41,804 nucleotides of DNA from Bacillota bacterium. GTDB taxonomy: Bacteria > Bacillota > Clostridia > Christensenellales > SZUA-584. A program made the position numbers and the translations under genes. The DNA is taken from assembly GCA_023412005.1 (NCBI GenBank), contig JAEYOE010000008.1:1-41804 (forward strand). Direction: 5' to 3'. Numbering within the stretch: position 1 is the first letter of the stretch; each line of letters starts with the position of its first letter. The notes under the pieces are model-generated. The model was not told where the DNA came from. It saw only the letters and a program-made list of their open reading frames with translations, and ran no database searches. Positions 8,402 to 15,800 of the stretch are shown here, in pieces.

Positions 8402-8752
8402 ATGATGATTGAGTATAAAAGTAAGAAGTATCATTGTCCGCTGGAGATGACAATTGATATCATAGGCGGTAAATGGAAGGTGCTGTTGTTATGGCATTTG
8501 AACGATGGGGTTTTGCGGAATAGCGAATTGCAAAAAGTATTCCCGGAAATTACACCAAAGATGTTGTTTCAGCAGCTGAAGAGCATGGAAGAAAAAGGGC
8601 TTGTGATACGCACGGTTTACGCAGAGGTTCCGCCAAAGGTGGAATACTCTTTAACCGATTTCGGCAAATCTCTCTTGCCCATTTTGTATAAAATGAACGA
8701 GTGGGGCCAAGGCTTAATCGACAGCGCTTGCGGCAAAACGGCAGAAGAATAA
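8402..8752 (+). CDS. HxlR-family winged-helix regulator
   Basis: The 116-residue protein matches the HxlR/YodB family: HCPLEMTIDIIGGKWK near the N-terminus (C12 is the usual redox-active cysteine), LRNSELQKVFPEITPKMLFQQLKSMEEKGLV as the DNA-reading helices, and a C-terminal YSLTDFGKSL. Family members sense electrophiles, quinones or disulfide stress through that cysteine and repress nearby reductases. The next gene, in the same direction, is a nitroreductase with a candidate operator in its promoter. Two adjacent ATG codons (8402, 8405) are possible starts; the ribosome binding site is weak. Confidence 0.92.
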   Translation: MMIEYKSKKYHCPLEMTIDIIGGKWKVLLLWHLNDGVLRNSELQKVFPEITPKMLFQQLKSMEEKGLVIRTVYAEVPPKVEYSLTDFGKSLLPILYKMNEWGQGLIDSACGKTAEE

Positions 8753-8790
8753 TATCGCTTTTGTCACACTCTCTATCGGATTTGCCTCTT

Positions 8791-8838
8791 ATATACAAAA
8801 AAGTGCGTACTTGTTTTTTGGTTGTTTTTGTATATATT
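8791..8838 (+). promoter_or_regulatory. Nitroreductase promoter with candidate HxlR operator
   Basis: AAGTGCGTACTT (8801-8812) is an AAGT-N4-ACTT inverted repeat of the kind bound by HxlR/YodB proteins; it overlaps a -35-like TTGTTT (8811-8816), which stands 16 bases before a TATATT -10 (8833-8838). An outer perfect repeat, ATATACAAAAA (8791-8801) with TTTTTGTATAT (8825-8835), encloses it. The arrangement suggests repression of the nitroreductase by the regulator encoded just upstream. Confidence 0.55.
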
Positions 8839-8871
8839 TATCTCATATCAGTTTTTTGGAGGTAAAAGAAG

Positions 8872-9390
8872 ATGGCGTTTATCGATTTGGCTGCTCAGCG
8901 CTATTCGGTCAGAAAGTTCAGCGACGAGCCTGTGGAACAGCAGAAAATTGATCTGGTTTTGAGAGCAGCACAGCTGTCGCCCACCGCGTGTAACTATCAG
9001 CCGCAAAGAATACTCGTGATACAAAATGACGAAGCGCTCTCAAAGCTTAAGGAATGTACAAACTATCATTTTCATGCGCCGTTGGCTTTTTTAATCTGTT
9101 ACGACAAAACAGTTTCGTGGAAGCGTCCGTTTGACGGTGACGACAGCGGTAACACGGACGCGAGCATAGTCACCACACAGATGATGCTGGCGGCGGCCGA
9201 TTTAGGGCTGGGCACCACATGGGTGGGGTATTTCGACCCCGATAAGACGAGGAAGGTTTTCGATATTCCTGAGAATTTTATACCGGTGGCCGTTTTGCCC
9301 ATGGGCTACCCGGCAGCCGATGCGAAACCGAGTGCGAATCATACCAAGCGCTACTCGCTGGAGCAAACCGTTTGGTTCAATCAGTTTTAG
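8872..9390 (+). CDS. Nitroreductase family FMN-dependent oxidoreductase
   Basis: The 172-residue protein begins LAAQRYSVRKFSDEPVE, the FMN-binding start of this family, and contains SPTACNYQPQR (about 36-46) and a late AAADLGLGTTWVGYF and AVLPMGYPA. Such enzymes are homodimeric FMN proteins that reduce nitro compounds or quinones with NAD(P)H. The GGAGG ribosome binding site nine bases before the ATG is good. It follows an HxlR regulator and a candidate operator, so induction by electrophilic compounds is a reasonable expectation. Confidence 0.92.
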   Translation: MAFIDLAAQRYSVRKFSDEPVEQQKIDLVLRAAQLSPTACNYQPQRILVIQNDEALSKLKECTNYHFHAPLAFLICYDKTVSWKRPFDGDDSGNTDASIVTTQMMLAAADLGLGTTWVGYFDPDKTRKVFDIPENFIPVAVLPMGYPAADAKPSANHTKRYSLEQTVWFNQF

Positions 9391-9503
9391 ATATTGGCTC
9401 TTTGATTATGTTAACCCTTGGTTACGTCACAATGATATTAATATAAGACGACAAAAGCGAATCAGAAATGGTTTGCTTTTTTTAGCGGCTTGGGTAAAAA
9501 ATG

Positions 9504-9555
9504 TTGACATAGATGAATATAGGTGATATGTTACCTATAAAGGTAATATATTACC
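9504..9555 (+). promoter_or_regulatory. MarR-gene promoter with twin palindromic operators
   Basis: A TTGACA -35 (9504-9509), 17-bp spacer and TATGTT -10 (9527-9532) are overlaid by the imperfect palindrome GGTGATATGTTACC (9522-9535). The perfect palindrome GGTAATATATTACC (9542-9555) lies exactly 20 bp further on, centre to centre, so two repressor dimers would sit on the same DNA face. The site stands 31 bases before a MarR gene, so autoregulation is likely. Confidence 0.72.
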
Positions 9556-9586
9556 AACCGCAATAAAGAAAATTATGTGAGAAGCG

Positions 9587-10117
9587 ATGAAACAAAAAGT
9601 ACAGCCGGGCCGTCAGAAGCTTGAAGCAACCGGAGATCATGAATTTATACTGGGCTCGCTGTTTGTGATAGCGAACAAACTGCAGACTCTGCTTGACAGG
9701 GAATTTAAGAATTCCGGACTCACGGTAAAGCAATGTTTTTTGTCCATCATCATAGGCGGCGTTTTCGAAGAACCGCCAACGCTGAGCGAGGCAGCTGCTG
9801 CTATGGGGAGTACTCACCAAAACGTTAAGCAATTGGCGTTGAAGCTGGCGGAAAAAGGGTTTGCTGAATTTATCGACGATCCGGAAGACGGGAGGGCTTT
9901 GCGACTCAGGCTGACCCAAAAAAGCGATGAGTTTTGGGCGGGTATGCAGGAGCAAAGCAGAAAGTTTATAGACGATCTGTATAAAGGCTTTCACACCGAC
10001 GACCTTACTGTGCTGCGCGGCTATCTTAACGGATTGATGGAAAACATGGATGAGATGGATTCAAAAAGCAAGACAAGGGAATTGAGCGTAAGAGCCGGTA
10101 CCCAAAACGGCCAATAA
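9587..10117 (+). CDS. MarR-family transcriptional regulator
   Basis: The 176-residue protein shows a MarR winged helix: helices around LTVKQCFLSIII, the recognition part TLSEAAAAMGSTHQNVKQLALKLAEKGF (about 65-92), and the wing DDPEDGRALRLRLTQK (about 98-113), with long flanking helices for dimerisation. MarR proteins bind palindromes as dimers and release DNA on binding phenolic or oxidised ligands; two such palindromes lie in its own promoter. It is followed after 28 bases by a flavodoxin gene that is probably in the same operon and under the same control. The ribosome binding site is weak. Confidence 0.9.
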   Translation: MKQKVQPGRQKLEATGDHEFILGSLFVIANKLQTLLDREFKNSGLTVKQCFLSIIIGGVFEEPPTLSEAAAAMGSTHQNVKQLALKLAEKGFAEFIDDPEDGRALRLRLTQKSDEFWAGMQEQSRKFIDDLYKGFHTDDLTVLRGYLNGLMENMDEMDSKSKTRELSVRAGTQNGQ

Positions 10118-10145
10118 TACTTTTATAAAAGGAAGGGAAGATGTT

Positions 10146-10628
10146 ATGAAAACATTGATACTTTACGCAAGCAAATACGGATTTGCCGAGGAGTGCGCAA
10201 ATAAACTGGTACTGGAGTTTGGGGAAAAAGCCGATGTGATAAACGCTGAGAAAAATGACCCGCCGTCTTTGGATGGCTATGACGCCGTCATAATCGGAGG
10301 CTCCATATATATGGGGCAACTGCAAAAGAAGCTGAAGGCATACATGGAAGGCCACAAAGCTGAGCTCGCGTCAAAAAAGCTCGGTTTGTTTCTTTGCTCT
10401 GGGCTTCCCGAAAATGCCGATGTAAATTTCGCCGCTAATTATCCCAAAGAGCTTTTGGATGCGGCTGTTTCCCGGGAATACTTCGGAGGCGTGCTCAACA
10501 AATCCAAAATGAGCGTCGGGCATAAATTAATAACAAAAATGATGGAATCGGTAGCAAGGAAGGATGGAAATAGCGGCCCCGAGCCGAGGCCCCAAAATAT
10601 AAAGAGACTGGCTGAGGCGATGAACTAG
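10146..10628 (+). CDS. Flavodoxin-domain protein (HemG-like)
   Basis: At 160 residues the protein resembles the flavodoxin domain of HemG-type protoporphyrinogen oxidase and related clostridial proteins (COG4635-like). The FMN phosphate loop is LYASKYGFAEECA (about 5-17), the second flavin loop is IIGGSIYMGQLQKKLKAYM (about 48-66), and FLCSGLPEN follows. It should carry electrons in the cytosol using FMN. Co-transcription with the MarR regulator suggests induction by redox-active compounds. A purine-rich AAGGAAGGG ribosome binding site lies before the ATG, and a terminator follows at 10712. Confidence 0.88.
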   Translation: MKTLILYASKYGFAEECANKLVLEFGEKADVINAEKNDPPSLDGYDAVIIGGSIYMGQLQKKLKAYMEGHKAELASKKLGLFLCSGLPENADVNFAANYPKELLDAAVSREYFGGVLNKSKMSVGHKLITKMMESVARKDGNSGPEPRPQNIKRLAEAMN

Positions 10629-10711
10629 CTGCTGCATTGGCCTGCGGCTTTGGCGGCCGGCGACTCGAAATGAGATGATTCAATATGCCGATAACAATAT
10701 AAGAACAACAG

Positions 10712-10738
10712 AAGCGGCACGGTAAGGCCGCTTTTTTG
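10712..10738 (+). terminator. Terminator of the marR-flavodoxin operon
   Basis: AAGCGGC (10712-10718) pairs with GCCGCTT (10727-10733), followed by T residues. A near copy of this hairpin ends the next operon at 12146-12170. Confidence 0.8.
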
Positions 10739-10809
10739 TGGAGACAAGCAGCCTAAAAAGGAATGAAGAGAAGTATGTAGAATAAGGTTGAGGGGAGAGT
10801 TTCTTGAAA

Positions 10810-10839
10810 TTGACGTTAATAAGGTTTTATCCATATAAG
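10810..10839 (+). promoter_or_regulatory. Promoter of the ydeI-like/GNAT pair
   Basis: TTGACG (10810-10815), an 18-bp spacer and TATAAG (10834-10839) lie 15 bases before the ATG of the ydeI-like gene, leaving a very short 5' leader with a GAGG ribosome binding site. Confidence 0.55.
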
Positions 10840-10854
10840 ATGAGGTTATAAGCT

Positions 10855-11415
10855 ATGCCGGAGCGGATACAATTTGAATCAAGGGCAGTCTTCAGACAAT
10901 GGCTGCAGGCAAATGGCCTCACAAGCAAAGGCGTTTGGCTCGTTTTCGGTAAAACCGGAGGACCAAAAACCATAAAAGCCGATGAAGCGCTTGAAGAAGC
11001 GCTGTGTTTTGGCTGGATTGACGGCCAAATGAAGAGCATAGACGAAAAAACATATATCAAATATTTCTCTATGCGACGCAAAAAAAGCAAATGGTCTGAA
11101 AAGAATAAGGCGATTGTGAATGGCCTTATCAGCCAAGGCCTTATGACGCAATTCGGTTACGCTAAAATCGAAGAGGCCAAAAGCAACGGACTGTGGGACA
11201 CACCGTCTCCTGCAAAAATATCTGAAACCGAAATCGATACATTCATTGACAAACTCAGAGGCTATGAACCTGCCTATTCAAACTATATGGGGATGCCGCC
11301 ATCGGTGAAAAGAACCTATGCAAGGTTATATCTTGACGCAAAATCGGAAGAAACAAAACAAAAACGGCTTGAAAGTATTATATTGCGCTTAAACCAGAAC
11401 CTGAGACCCATGTAA
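10855..11415 (+). CDS. YdeI/OmpD-associated family protein
   Basis: The 186-residue protein has the conserved course of the YdeI family (COG4430): FRQWLQANGLTSKGVWLVF (about 13-31), EALEEALCFGWIDGQMKSID (about 47-66), YFSMRRKKSKWSEKNK (about 73-88) and a C-terminal SVKRTYARLYLDAKSEETKQKRLESII. The family is cytosolic; in E. coli and Bacillus it is linked to peptide resistance and stress, but no enzyme activity is established. It is followed 26 bases later by a GNAT gene. Confidence 0.88.
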   Translation: MPERIQFESRAVFRQWLQANGLTSKGVWLVFGKTGGPKTIKADEALEEALCFGWIDGQMKSIDEKTYIKYFSMRRKKSKWSEKNKAIVNGLISQGLMTQFGYAKIEEAKSNGLWDTPSPAKISETEIDTFIDKLRGYEPAYSNYMGMPPSVKRTYARLYLDAKSEETKQKRLESIILRLNQNLRPM

Positions 11416-11441
11416 ACAGCCATATCAACGGAGGTTATTAA

Positions 11442-12086
11442 ATGGATAAAGAGATAAGAATCAGGAATGAAAAAGAAGAAGATTATCAGAGAGTCGAAGA
11501 AATCACAAGAGAATGTTTTTGGAATTTATATGTTCCGGGGTGCAATGAACACTATTTGGTTCATGTTATGCGATCTCATACAGACTTTTTGCCGGAGCTG
11601 GATCTGGTGATTGAAGTTGACGATCAGATTATCGGGAATATCATGTATACGAAAACAAAACTCATTGATGAGGCTGGGGAAGTCAAAGACATTCTGACGT
11701 TTGGTCCGGTTTGCGTTTTGCCGGAATATCAGAGAATGGGGTATGGGAAAAAACTCATCGCGTATTCGTTTGAAAAGGCGGCTGCGATCGGGTTTGATGT
11801 GATCGTTATCTATGGGAATCCGGGCAATTATGTCAGCCGCGGTTTTAAGAGCTGCAAGAAATTCAATGTCTGTATTGAGAACGGGACGTATCCCTCGGCC
11901 ATGATGGTGAAAGAGCTCAAGCCGGGCGTTTTGGATGGACGGCGATGGACGTATCATCAAAGCCCTGTGTATGAGATAGACGAACAAGAAGCCGAGCGCT
12001 TTGACGAAGGCCTGAAATACATGGAGAAAAAATACCAGCCGAGTCAGGAAGAATTTTATATTCACAGCCATTCTGTTATACAGTAA
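11442..12086 (+). CDS. GNAT-family N-acetyltransferase (YhbS-like)
   Basis: The 214-residue protein starts with the GNAT strand IRIRNEKEEDYQRVEEITRECF and carries the acetyl-CoA loop VLPEYQRMGYGKKLIAYSFEKA (about 91-112; Q/RxxGxG/A), then IVIYGNPGNYVSRGFKSC. It should acetylate an amine from acetyl-CoA in the cytosol; the substrate is unknown. A GGAGG ribosome binding site precedes the ATG. Confidence 0.9.
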   Translation: MDKEIRIRNEKEEDYQRVEEITRECFWNLYVPGCNEHYLVHVMRSHTDFLPELDLVIEVDDQIIGNIMYTKTKLIDEAGEVKDILTFGPVCVLPEYQRMGYGKKLIAYSFEKAAAIGFDVIVIYGNPGNYVSRGFKSCKKFNVCIENGTYPSAMMVKELKPGVLDGRRWTYHQSPVYEIDEQEAERFDEGLKYMEKKYQPSQEEFYIHSHSVIQ

Positions 12087-12145
12087 GTATAAGCACTACC
12101 CGCCGGAGCAGACGGCGGTCAAGTTTTTAACAGGAGACAGGAAAC

Positions 12146-12170
12146 AGCGGCACGATCAGGCCGCTTTATA
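12146..12170 (+). terminator. Terminator-like hairpin after the GNAT gene
   Basis: AGCGGC (12146-12151) and GCCGCT (12160-12165) form a stem with loop ACGATCAG, followed by only a short T stretch, so it may be leaky into the next gene at 12205. Confidence 0.55.
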
Positions 12171-12204
12171 GAAAACATAATGTGGATATAAGGAGGACTT
12201 TAGA

Positions 12205-12549
12205 GTGTCGAAAATTTCAATGCAACAGTTTGATATAATAATGGGAATAGATGTAATCGCCCGTAATATTTGCATTGAAATTGAATTCTGTATCAATGAA
12301 GATCCGGAATATGACTCCTGTTGGTTAGGAAAAACGGGAGTCACTGTTGAAGAAATTAAATATGAAGTATTTTGGTATGGGCTTGTTGCAGATGGTTCTC
12401 AAGCGTATGAGTATTATTCAGCAGAAGAGTTTTCTAATGCACCTGTATTTCGAGGAAAAAGCATAAAAGATTTATGGGATAAAGTAATAATAAACTCTAT
12501 TGATGGTTGCAGTGTTGAATATCGTTTGCCATATTACTTAGGATTATAG
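12205..12549 (+). CDS. Hypothetical protein, orphan
   Basis: The 114-residue acidic protein starts at a GTG placed eight bases after an AGGAGG ribosome binding site, which makes it a credible gene. It has no signal peptide or membrane segment. Visible features are a DVIARNICIEIEFCINEDPEYDSCWLGKTG stretch cut by a turn, aromatic residues (WYGLVADG, YEYYSAEEF) and a C-terminal CSVEYRLPYYLGL. I do not recognise a family. Its composition is AT-richer than the surrounding genes, in line with recent gain. It stands alone between a GNAT gene and the convergent metK. Confidence 0.65.
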   Translation: MSKISMQQFDIIMGIDVIARNICIEIEFCINEDPEYDSCWLGKTGVTVEEIKYEVFWYGLVADGSQAYEYYSAEEFSNAPVFRGKSIKDLWDKVIINSIDGCSVEYRLPYYLGL

Positions 12550-12674
12550 CGGATCATCTAGTTCGGTAAACTGAAAGTTATAAGCACTATGCTTAACAAT
12601 CTTAATATGGCTTAAACTTCAGTTATCCATATAATCTATAGCTTTCACCCCTCCTCTCTCATCGATTCATCCGC

Positions 12675-12712
12675 AATAAAAAACCGGGGCACCTCTTTCT
12701 GGTAACCCCGGC
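12675..12712 (-). terminator. Terminator of metK
   Basis: On the minus strand, CCGGGG (12706-12711 side) pairs with CCCCGG (12684-12689 side) and is followed by TTTTTTATT. It lies 16 bases past the metK stop codon. Confidence 0.85.
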
Positions 12713-12727
12713 TTTAAGTTTATCATT

Positions 12728-13861
12728 CTATTTGCTGAGCTTGTCAACCAGATCGAGCCGCTCCCACGGCAAGTCCAGATCAGGCCGCCCGAAGTGGCCA
12801 TACGAAGCCGTTTGACGGTAAATCGGCGCGCGCAGCCCCAGCCGCTCAATAATCGCCGCCGGCCGTAAATCCACCTTGCTGTGCACGAACGCCGCAAGCT
12901 TGTCGTCGTCCATTTTGCCGGTGCCGAACGTATCCACATAAATCGAAACAGGCTCCGCCACACCAATCGCATACGCCACTTCAATTTCGCAGCGCTCCGC
13001 GAGCCCCGCCGCCACAATGTTCTTGGCAATATGGCGTGTGGCATAAGCCGCGCTTCTGTCCACCTTGCTTGGGTCCTTCCCCGAAAACGCGCCGCCGCCA
13101 TGGCGTGCATAGCCGCCGTATGTATCCACAATGATCTTGCGCCCGGTCAGCCCAGAATCACCCGCGGGCCCGCCAATCACAAAACGCCCTGTCGGGTTCA
13201 CGAAATACTTCGTATCGGCATCCAGCAGCTCTTCTGGTATCACCGGCTTGACAACGTGCTCAATGATATCCGCCCTGATCTGCTCCTGCGTGATATCGTC
13301 CGCGTGCTGTGCCGACACCACGATGGTGTCGATACGTACGGGCGTGGTGCCTTCGTATTCCACCGTGACCTGTGTTTTGCCGTCCGGGCGAAGATAGCCA
13401 AGCGTGCCATTCTTACGCACCTTGGCGAGCCGTTGTGCCAGCCTGTGTGAAAGCGTGATCGGCAGCGGCATCAGCTCCGGCGTTTCGCGGCAGGCAAACC
13501 CGAACATCATGCCCTGATCTCCCGCGCCCTGATCGGCCCGGTTTACACCCATTGCGATATCGCCCGATTGTTCGTCGATGCTTAAAATCACGCCGCAGGT
13601 GTTGCCGTCAAAGCCGTATTTGGCGCGTGTGAACCCAATATCAAGGATGGTACCGCGTACAATCTTGGGAATATCCACATAGCAGTTTGTCGAGATTTCG
13701 CCCATCACCAGCACGAGCCCCGTATTAACGGCTGTTTCGCACGCCACATGCGCGTTCTTGTCCTCGGCCAGTATCGCGTCGAGCACGCTGTCGCTGATCT
13801 GGTCGCACAATTTGTCCGGGTGACCCTCGGTCACCGATTCTGAAGTAAACAGTCTTCTCAT
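12728..13861 (-). CDS. metK: S-adenosylmethionine synthase
   Basis: MetK makes S-adenosylmethionine from methionine and ATP. Signatures are FTSESVTEGHPDKLCDQISDSVLDAIL near the N-terminus (methionine and magnesium site), the ATP-binding stretch GAGDQGMMFGFA, the P-loop-like GGGAFSGKDPSKVDRSAAY, and GHFGRPDLDLPWE at the C-terminus. I place the start at the ATG at 13861 (377 residues), eight bases after AAGGAG; the in-frame GTG nine bases earlier overlaps that ribosome binding site. The length is slightly below the usual 380-400. Expression is controlled by the SAM-I riboswitch directly upstream, giving feedback by the product. Confidence 0.97.
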   Translation of the reverse strand: MRRLFTSESVTEGHPDKLCDQISDSVLDAILAEDKNAHVACETAVNTGLVLVMGEISTNCYVDIPKIVRGTILDIGFTRAKYGFDGNTCGVILSIDEQSGDIAMGVNRADQGAGDQGMMFGFACRETPELMPLPITLSHRLAQRLAKVRKNGTLGYLRPDGKTQVTVEYEGTTPVRIDTIVVSAQHADDITQEQIRADIIEHVVKPVIPEELLDADTKYFVNPTGRFVIGGPAGDSGLTGRKIIVDTYGGYARHGGGAFSGKDPSKVDRSAAYATRHIAKNIVAAGLAERCEIEVAYAIGVAEPVSIYVDTFGTGKMDDDKLAAFVHSKVDLRPAAIIERLGLRAPIYRQTASYGHFGRPDLDLPWERLDLVDKLSK

Positions 13862-13883
13862 ATTTCTCACTCCTTAGATGTCT

Positions 13884-13913
13884 TTAAATAAAAAACCCCG
13901 CGTAAGCGAGGCT
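13884..13913 (-). terminator. Expression-platform terminator of the SAM riboswitch
   Basis: On the minus strand, CCTCGC and GCGGGG pair around TTAC and run into TTTTTTATTT, between the aptamer and the metK ribosome binding site. SAM binding should favour this terminator. Confidence 0.85.
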
Positions 13914-13931
13914 CGAAAAATACATTTTCTT

Positions 13932-14019
13932 CACCTCATCTGTCGGGAATTGGCACCTTGACATTCGTCCGGTTGCCGGGTTTCACAGGGCCCGTCCCTC
14001 CACCACTCTTGATAAGGGT
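13932..14019 (-). ncRNA. SAM-I (S-box) riboswitch aptamer
   Basis: Read on the minus strand, the segment has the conserved S-box words in order: CTTATCAAGAGTGG, then GGAGGGA, GGCCCTGTGAAACCCGGCAACC in two parts with the P3/P4 turns, AAGGTGCCAATTCC, and the closing CAGATGAG. This is a complete aptamer. It begins about ten bases after the predicted transcription start and precedes a terminator and metK, so it turns metK off when S-adenosylmethionine is abundant. Confidence 0.97.
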
Positions 14020-14036
14020 TTCTTATTTGTAAAAAT

Positions 14037-14065
14037 ATCATACCATATTCGGATAGAATATGCAA
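14037..14065 (-). promoter_or_regulatory. metK promoter
   Basis: On the minus strand TTGCAT (14060-14065), a 17-bp spacer and TATGAT (14037-14042) place transcription start near 14030, just before the SAM-I aptamer. Confidence 0.75.
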
Positions 14066-14097
14066 ATCGTTTCTATTAGTTATTAATCCTTAAAATA

Positions 14098-15006
14098 CTA
14101 TTTGGTTTCTGTAAGCAGCTCCGTTTCCGTGTCCACTTTCAGCCTCTGGCCCGCTTTATCCATCAGCCACGCGATTAAGAATCCGCCGACGGCAGCGCCT
14201 GCGCAGGAAGCGATTTCAACGAATGAACCGGTGTATTGAATCGTCTCTGCCTGGTTTGTCGGCACAACGGTCATAATGGTGCTAGCCACCACAAAGCCCA
14301 TCACAACGTGGAACATCACCGGATAATGCTTATTAAACAGATGGTTGATACCCCTTGCGGATGCCAGCACCAGCAGCACCACACCGATGCCAAGAGGAAT
14401 GATGACACTCATATCCAGATTACCGATGCCTGCGGCCATCGGTTCATATAGCCCGAAGAATATCAGCAGTGAGGATGAACTGAGGCCCGGTGCGATAAGG
14501 CTGACACCCCACATCAGGCCGCAAACGAAGAACCACCACATATTCGGCTGAATGTTAAGCGCGGCGGAATTACCGAGGAAGATAAGCAAACCCAACACCA
14601 CGGCAAAGCTGACAACAAAAGAAATGACCGCTGATTTCGGGCGACCCTGCTTGCCGGCTTCCTTATATAGCGACGGCCCCATGCCCGCGATTAACCCAAA
14701 AAACAACCAAATGGTCATGCTGGAGGAAACGGAAAAGAGCCATTCCACCAGACGCGCTAAACCTAAAAAACCGAACACAAACCCTATCAAAACGGGCAGC
14801 AGCAGCCAAACATGTTTTTTAAACGCGCGAAACGGATGCGCAATGAGTTCCATCATCGGCTGATAAATGCCGAATATCACACACAGCACACCGCCGCTGA
14901 TACCCGGCAGTATCGCGCTTCCGCCAATCAGCGCACCCTGCACCACGCGCAGCAGCCACCGCAGTACGGTTAATCGTGAGACTTTTTCTTTTTGTTCATT
15001 GATCAC
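14098..15006 (-). CDS. DUF368 membrane protein (PopT-type polyprenyl-phosphate translocase family)
   Basis: The 302-residue protein is almost entirely membrane helices and carries the two family motifs LPGISGG (33-39) and LIAPGLSSSSLL (about 168-179), a pseudo-repeat typical of DUF368. Members of this family have been shown to recycle undecaprenyl phosphate across the cytoplasmic membrane for cell-wall synthesis, so that role is expected by family. The start is a GTG at 15006 with GAGGGG about ten bases upstream; no in-frame ATG is nearby. A perfect 18-bp palindrome at 15045-15062 suggests control by a TetR-type repressor. Confidence 0.9.
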   Translation of the reverse strand: MINEQKEKVSRLTVLRWLLRVVQGALIGGSAILPGISGGVLCVIFGIYQPMMELIAHPFRAFKKHVWLLLPVLIGFVFGFLGLARLVEWLFSVSSSMTIWLFFGLIAGMGPSLYKEAGKQGRPKSAVISFVVSFAVVLGLLIFLGNSAALNIQPNMWWFFVCGLMWGVSLIAPGLSSSSLLIFFGLYEPMAAGIGNLDMSVIIPLGIGVVLLVLASARGINHLFNKHYPVMFHVVMGFVVASTIMTVVPTNQAETIQYTGSFVEIASCAGAAVGGFLIAWLMDKAGQRLKVDTETELLTETK

Positions 15007-15044
15007 GGTTGATACCCCTCAATCTTAAATCAGACTATGTTTAA

Positions 15045-15062
15045 TGACCAATTCATTGGTCA
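15045..15062. promoter_or_regulatory. Perfect TetR-like operator before the DUF368 gene
   Basis: TGACCAAT-TC-ATTGGTCA is a perfect 8+2+8 palindrome, 39 bases before the DUF368 start codon. On the minus strand its TTGGTC half could serve as a -35 with TTAAGA 17 bases downstream. TGACCNNNNGGTCA-type sites are usual for TetR-family repressors. No TetR gene is in the window. Confidence 0.65.
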
Positions 15063-15191
15063 GCATACTCAGAACAGACAACGATGTCGAAATAACCTAT
15101 AAAAAAGATTCTATAATAAGCGTTAATGTTTTGGCAATGAAATTCCTGTTAAATCTTATTAATTCTTTGTCGGCTGAGAAATGAAACCCTA

Positions 15192-15277
15192 TTTTTAGGT
15201 GCCTACGCCGGGCAGACAAGCCCCGGGTTGATCCTTGTTGAAGCTGATACCGGCGTAAATGACGGCAGCACACTTTT
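15192..15277 (+). other. Structured intergenic segment, possibly a small RNA
   Basis: Within the 15063-15298 gap, TACGCCGG (15204-15211) pairs with CCGGCGTA (15250-15257); an outer GTGCC/GGC-A-GCAC pairing and an inner GGGC/GCCC hairpin add to it, and the plus strand then reads CACACTTTTTAAG. This looks like a plus-strand structured transcript end of 80-90 nt, but no convincing promoter was found and no known RNA class was matched. Confidence 0.3.
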
Positions 15278-15298
15278 TAAGTAAAAGCCTTTAGTACG

Positions 15299-15336
15299 AA
15301 AAAGGGTTGCTTTAAGCTGTTCTGCCAAAGCAACCC
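15299..15336 (-). terminator. Terminator of the lipoprotein gene
   Basis: GGGTTGCTTT (15304-15313) and AAAGCAACCC (15327-15336) form a 10-bp perfect stem; on the minus strand TTTTT follows. Confidence 0.85.
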
Positions 15337-15389
15337 GAATACGTATTCAACAATATAACGGCTTTGAAACCGTCAAAAAATATTTGTTA

Positions 15390-15800
15390 TTAGGCTGACG
15401 GCAGCGAGAGCTGCACCACCGGCTGTTCGGCCGATTTCTCGTAATTGTTGTCAGTCACTTCAAACACAAGACCCACCTGCACGTACGCGTTGTCTACCTT
15501 TTCGTAAGACAGGCATTTTAAATCGTAGGTGACATCGGCCAGCGTGGCTGTGGTGCCTTTAAAGAAATAATCCTCCGCGGCATCAAGGTCAAGTGTGGTT
15601 CCTTCTGCGGGTTTTAAATAAATCACCAGCAGTGTGTTGCCCTGCGCAGCGGTTACATCGTCGATGCTCGCCATGAACTTCTGCGAATAATCAAACGAAC
15701 CGATTTCCGTGACAATCGGGTCTGGCTTGGCGCATGCCGTTACGAGAAGAATCAGACAGACGATCAATATAACTAAATTGGTCTTTTTATATGCTCTCAT
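15390..15800 (-). CDS. Small lipoprotein, function unknown
   Basis: From the ATG at 15800, which follows an AAAGGAAA ribosome binding site, the protein is 136 residues. It has a lipoprotein signal: two lysines, a hydrophobic run LVILIVCLILLV and the lipobox VTAC with the lipidated cysteine at position 23. A longer reading frame exists upstream but would bury the signal peptide. The mature part, beginning AKPDPIVTEIGSFDY, is acidic and beta-rich, reminiscent of small extracellular DUF4352-type domains, though I cannot assign it. It would sit on the outer face of the cytoplasmic membrane. It is a single-gene unit with its own terminator. Confidence 0.8.
   Translation of the reverse strand: MRAYKKTNLVILIVCLILLVTACAKPDPIVTEIGSFDYSQKFMASIDDVTAAQGNTLLVIYLKPAEGTTLDLDAAEDYFFKGTTATLADVTYDLKCLSYEKVDNAYVQVGLVFEVTDNNYEKSAEQPVVQLSLPSA

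Noticed and set aside
15170..15260. TPP riboswitch (words GGCTGAGA, ACCC, CTGATACCGGCGTA)
   Set aside because: The words are in the wrong order and spacing for a THI element, the paired stem before GCGTA is missing, and no thiamine gene follows.
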